Assembly (NCBI RefSeq): GCF_015277775.1
Contig: NZ_CP063849.1
Coordinates: forward strand, 6,277,501 to 6,341,500
DNA: 64,000 nucleotides
From: Paludibaculum fermentans
GTDB taxonomy: Bacteria > Acidobacteriota > Terriglobia > Bryobacterales > Bryobacteraceae
Direction: 5' to 3'
Position numbers and translations under genes: made by a program. Below, piece by piece: positions 61,110-64,000 of this stretch; within the stretch, counting starts at the first letter, position 1; every line of letters begins with the position of its first letter. The notes below the pieces were generated by a model. It had not been told where the DNA came from. It ran no database searches and saw only the letters and a list, made by a program, of their open reading frames with translations.

Positions 61110-64000
61110 ATGCGAATTGGGTCATGCTGCTCGATAGTGTTGTGCGTACTGGTGTGCGGATTCCCGGTTGCCGCTGAGCCGGGGTCGAAGGGTTCGTCCC
61201 GCTCTTCCCTCTTGCCGTTAGCGTTTGAGCCTGAGCCCCACCAGGTGGGCGGAGCCTCCGGATTCGTCACGCGCGCGGGTGAACAGGTGATTCGGGTTTC
61301 CGGTTGGGAGCTGGAGATCAATTCAGGGGTGAAGGAGCCCGTTCGCATCCAGTTTGCAGGCGCCCGGCGGACGGCACGGCCTGAAGCGCTGCAGCCTCTG
61401 CCCGGCAAAGTGAACTACCTGTTGGGGGTGGATCGAGCGAAGTGGCGCACGAATGTGCCCACCTGGCAACGCGTCCGTTATCGCGACGTGTATCCGGGCA
61501 TCGATCTCGAATACTACGGAAACCAGCGAAACGTCGAGTACGATCTGGTGCTGCAGCCCGGGGCGGATCCGAAACAACTGCGGATTCGGGTTGATGGGGC
61601 TTCGTCGACGCGGGTGTCCAAATCAGGCGACCTGCTGATCGGGACAGAGCACGGCGAGATGGTCCAGCACCGTCCGGTGGTCTACCAGGAATATGGCGGA
61701 GCGAGAAGGCCGGTGAAGGCGGAGTACCGGCGTGTGGCCAACCACGAGTATGCATTTGCGGTGAGTGACTATGATGCGCGCCGGAAGCTGGTCATCGACC
61801 CCGTGGTGACCTTCACGGCGTCGTTCGGCACGTCGGGCGCGACGCCCGTGGCTGTGGGGCGGGATGCGCAGGGGAATGCGTATCTTTCAGGGAACACGAG
61901 CTCGAGCTCATTCCCGCTGACGCCCGGAGCCTACCAGACGGTTTCCGGTTTTCGACTCACCGGCTTCGTCACCAAGCTGAACCCGGGCGGGGATGTGATG
62001 CTGTATTCCACCTACGTGAGCGGGCGCATAGACGGGATGGCTGTGGATGCGGCCGGACACGCGTACGTGACGGGCAGGCTCCAGGATCGATCCGCGCCGG
62101 GCTATGCCGGCTGCGGCCCGGAGCCGAACGGATTCGTGGTGAAGTTGGGCCGGCGCGGGGATTCGGCGGAGTATGCGTCCTGTCTTCCGGAAATGACGCC
62201 CACCGCCATCGCGTTGGACGAAACAGGGGCCGCGTATGTGGCCGGCTCTACCACCTCGCCGCGACTGGCTGTGACGCCGGGTGCGGCGCAAGCGCGATCC
62301 GGGAATGGGGCGACCCTGGGGTCGGATGGATTTGCCGGGAAGCTGAAAGCGGACGGTCAGCAGTTCGAGTACCTGACGTATCTCGGCGGAAGTGCCGATG
62401 ACGCGATCCAGGCCATTGCCGTCGACAAAGCCGGGCAAGCTTACGTGACAGGCTGGACCAAGTCGCCTGACTTTCCCGTGGCGCAGGCCCGGCAGTGGGA
62501 ACCTGGCGGCGGGGTGTTGATGCGAAGCGAGGATGCCGCTGCCAACTGGCGGAGAGCGGAGAGCGGCTTGCCGGTGGCACCGTCGCTCCTGGTAGCTCAC
62601 CCTAACGCGGCGGGTGTGGTGCTGGCGGTTCTCCAGGATCCCGGCGACGGAATCTACCGGTTGTATAAGACGGTGGATGGCGGTGCGGCCTGGTTTCCGT
62701 ATGCGCCCATTCCGGTCCAGCCGGCGGCCGTTCTCTTCGACACCAAGGACGATTCCATCCTCTATCTGGTTGCCGCGGGCACACTCTACAGAACCACGAA
62801 CGGCGGCGCGAACTGGCAGCCGATCCGGCTGCCGAACTCGAGTGCGGACGTGAGCCTGACAGCCGGCCGGCAGGGCTCTACTCTTTACTTCCTGGCGCTG
62901 GGTACGCTGTGGCGCAGCCGGGACGCCGGAGATACGTGGTCCGCCCTGAATGCCCTGGGGCATGGCGTGAATCAGGTGGCGGTGGATGCGGTGAACGAGC
63001 AGGGTTTGTACGTGCTTGGCGGCGACACTTTGCTCAAGAGCGCAGATAGCGGTACGACCTGGGCTGAGGTTGGCAAGGATGCGCGCATCGCGGGTTCAAA
63101 GCTGCTGGTTGCGGCCGGAAATCCATCGATCCTTTACGCGTCCGGCGCGTCGACTTACCTCAGTGAGGACGGCGGGAAGAACTGGACACTGGCGCTGAAT
63201 GCCGGGGTTTCCGCCATCGACTCAGGGGATCCTCATACGGCGTACCAGATCACCTCGCAGGGCCTCTACCGGATCCGGTTCGAGGGGGGCGCGGCCACTT
63301 CGAGCCTTGTGCTGTCCGGCAAGATACGGTCGCTGCAAATGGACGCAGGCACTTCGTCCCGTGTGTATGTATCGGCGCCGCCCGCATGGGATGCGTTTCT
63401 GACCAAGATCAACTCTGACGGCTCGGCTTGGGTTTATTCCACCTATTTCGGAGGGACCGGGTTCGATGTGGGCCGGTCGCTGGCCGTGGATGTGGATGGG
63501 AACGTGACGATGGTTGGCTCGACAAACTCGACGAACCTGCCTACGACCGAATCCGGGCCGCAGAGAATTTTCGGCGGTGCTCTTTCTGCGTGGAGCGAGG
63601 CGGGCGCTGACCTTGGTGCGGGCGCGGCTCCGGATGCGTTCGTGGCGCAGTTTGACAGCTCAGGCCAGACTCTGCGGTTCGGCACGTATCTGGGTGGGAC
63701 GCTGCAGGAGGACGGCCTGGGTGTCACGATGGACTGGCAAGGCACGATCTACGCGATGGGCACGGCGCGATCAGCGGAGTTCCCTTTCAGCGCGGATAGT
63801 GCAAAGCCACGCGGAGAGCCCGGACTGGCCGGGAGCATCGCCGGGACATTCCTGGCGCGTATCGACGGATCGGAACCAGCGATGGACTACCGCGGGTACT
63901 TCGAGAACTTTGCATCGGCTCTTGCCGTGGATGCGGCGGATCAGGTGCTGTTGGCCAGCTTGACACGGACCTTCGAACAGGGCCAGGCCACGTCCGCGGA
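61110..64000 (+). CDS. SBBP-repeat beta-propeller secreted protein with nested BNR-type repeats, partial
   Basis: Open from ATG 61110 to the window end (more than 963 codons). A signal peptide (MRIGSCCSIVLCVLVCGFPV) precedes an N-terminal domain with KVNYLLGVDRAKWRTNVPTW and RYRDVYPGIDLEYYGN, which leads SBBP proteins of Solibacter-type bacteria. SBBP repeats (about 230-460: GNAYLSGNTSSSSFPLTPGAYQT, YLTYLGGSADDAIQAIAVD) are interrupted at about 467-750 by WRR/NWxPI-type BNR or sortilin-like repeats (YRTTNGGANWQPI), then resume (DAFLTKINSDGSAWVYSTYFGG). Exported, function unknown, probably binding or adhesive. The C-terminus and any sorting signal are outside the window. Confidence 0.88.
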   Translation, partial: MRIGSCCSIVLCVLVCGFPVAAEPGSKGSSRSSLLPLAFEPEPHQVGGASGFVTRAGEQVIRVSGWELEINSGVKEPVRIQFAGARRTARPEALQPLPGKVNYLLGVDRAKWRTNVPTWQRVRYRDVYPGIDLEYYGNQRNVEYDLVLQPGADPKQLRIRVDGASSTRVSKSGDLLIGTEHGEMVQHRPVVYQEYGGARRPVKAEYRRVANHEYAFAVSDYDARRKLVIDPVVTFTASFGTSGATPVAVGRDAQGNAYLSGNTSSSSFPLTPGAYQTVSGFRLTGFVTKLNPGGDVMLYSTYVSGRIDGMAVDAAGHAYVTGRLQDRSAPGYAGCGPEPNGFVVKLGRRGDSAEYASCLPEMTPTAIALDETGAAYVAGSTTSPRLAVTPGAAQARSGNGATLGSDGFAGKLKADGQQFEYLTYLGGSADDAIQAIAVDKAGQAYVTGWTKSPDFPVAQARQWEPGGGVLMRSEDAAANWRRAESGLPVAPSLLVAHPNAAGVVLAVLQDPGDGIYRLYKTVDGGAAWFPYAPIPVQPAAVLFDTKDDSILYLVAAGTLYRTTNGGANWQPIRLPNSSADVSLTAGRQGSTLYFLALGTLWRSRDAGDTWSALNALGHGVNQVAVDAVNEQGLYVLGGDTLLKSADSGTTWAEVGKDARIAGSKLLVAAGNPSILYASGASTYLSEDGGKNWTLALNAGVSAIDSGDPHTAYQITSQGLYRIRFEGGAATSSLVLSGKIRSLQMDAGTSSRVYVSAPPAWDAFLTKINSDGSAWVYSTYFGGTGFDVGRSLAVDVDGNVTMVGSTNSTNLPTTESGPQRIFGGALSAWSEAGADLGAGAAPDAFVAQFDSSGQTLRFGTYLGGTLQEDGLGVTMDWQGTIYAMGTARSAEFPFSADSAKPRGEPGLAGSIAGTFLARIDGSEPAMDYRGYFENFASALAVDAADQVLLASLTRTFEQGQATSA

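Overview
The window looks like a chromosomal segment of an Acidobacteriota, most likely the Bryobacter/Solibacter lineage. This is an inference from gene families, not a database result. The clues are high GC; two giant TonB-dependent receptors with an N-terminal carboxypeptidase-regulatory (Oar-like) domain; an orphan MacB/FtsX permease of the acidobacterial duplicated type; a large SBBP-repeat beta-propeller protein; and an S9B dipeptidyl peptidase. No tRNA, rRNA, CRISPR array, phage module or insertion sequence was seen. Coding density is high, and many adjacent genes share ATGA, GTGA or TTGA overlaps.

Layout. 1-4.6 kb: end of an M3 peptidase, two small genes, then a four-gene minus-strand operon (ABC-2 exporter ATPase and permease, DesK-like kinase, NarL-like regulator). 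4.7-12.2 kb: two tandem paralogous TonB receptors with near-identical terminators and a relic duplicated leader. 12.5-14.1 kb: an RsbW-like kinase, a STAS antagonist and a LuxR-type regulator with an altered acidic pocket. 14.1-19.7 kb: YfgM-like protein, dGTPase, a PhoB-like regulator/kinase pair and an MsbA-like exporter; the last two transcription units share the same promoter-proximal direct-repeat box. 19.8-25.6 kb: aldo-keto reductase, small and Cys-rich unknowns, a ferredoxin-NADP reductase-like protein, SUMT, a PfkB kinase, an EamA transporter and a zinc-ribbon membrane protein.

25.7-28.3 kb: overlapping operon of a D-2-hydroxyacid dehydrogenase, a PLP dehydratase/racemase and a methyltransferase. 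28.4-34.6 kb: minus-strand operon (PGPGW membrane protein, uvrA, deoxyhypusine-synthase-like protein, CPBP protease, mtnA, thioredoxin-like protein). 34.7-37 kb: a hemolysin III protein lacking a normal start codon, and a MATE exporter. 37-49.7 kb: FtsX permease, nadE, a YncE/phosphoesterase fusion, a GH57 enzyme, DPP-IV, asparaginase and an unknown. 49.8-59.2 kb: an exopolysaccharide region (FecR-like protein, TPR/jelly-roll protein, O-antigen ligase-like polymerase, zinc ribbon, initiating sugar-phosphate transferase, four glycosyltransferases). 59.7-64 kb: a porin and an SBBP protein that runs off the end.

The best candidate for an undescribed circuit is the pair of matching GTTTA direct-repeat boxes upstream of the PhoB-like regulator and of the MsbA-like exporter. 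Spacing within each box, and from each box to a -10-like element, is the same, which suggests an autoregulated regulator that also controls a dedicated exporter.
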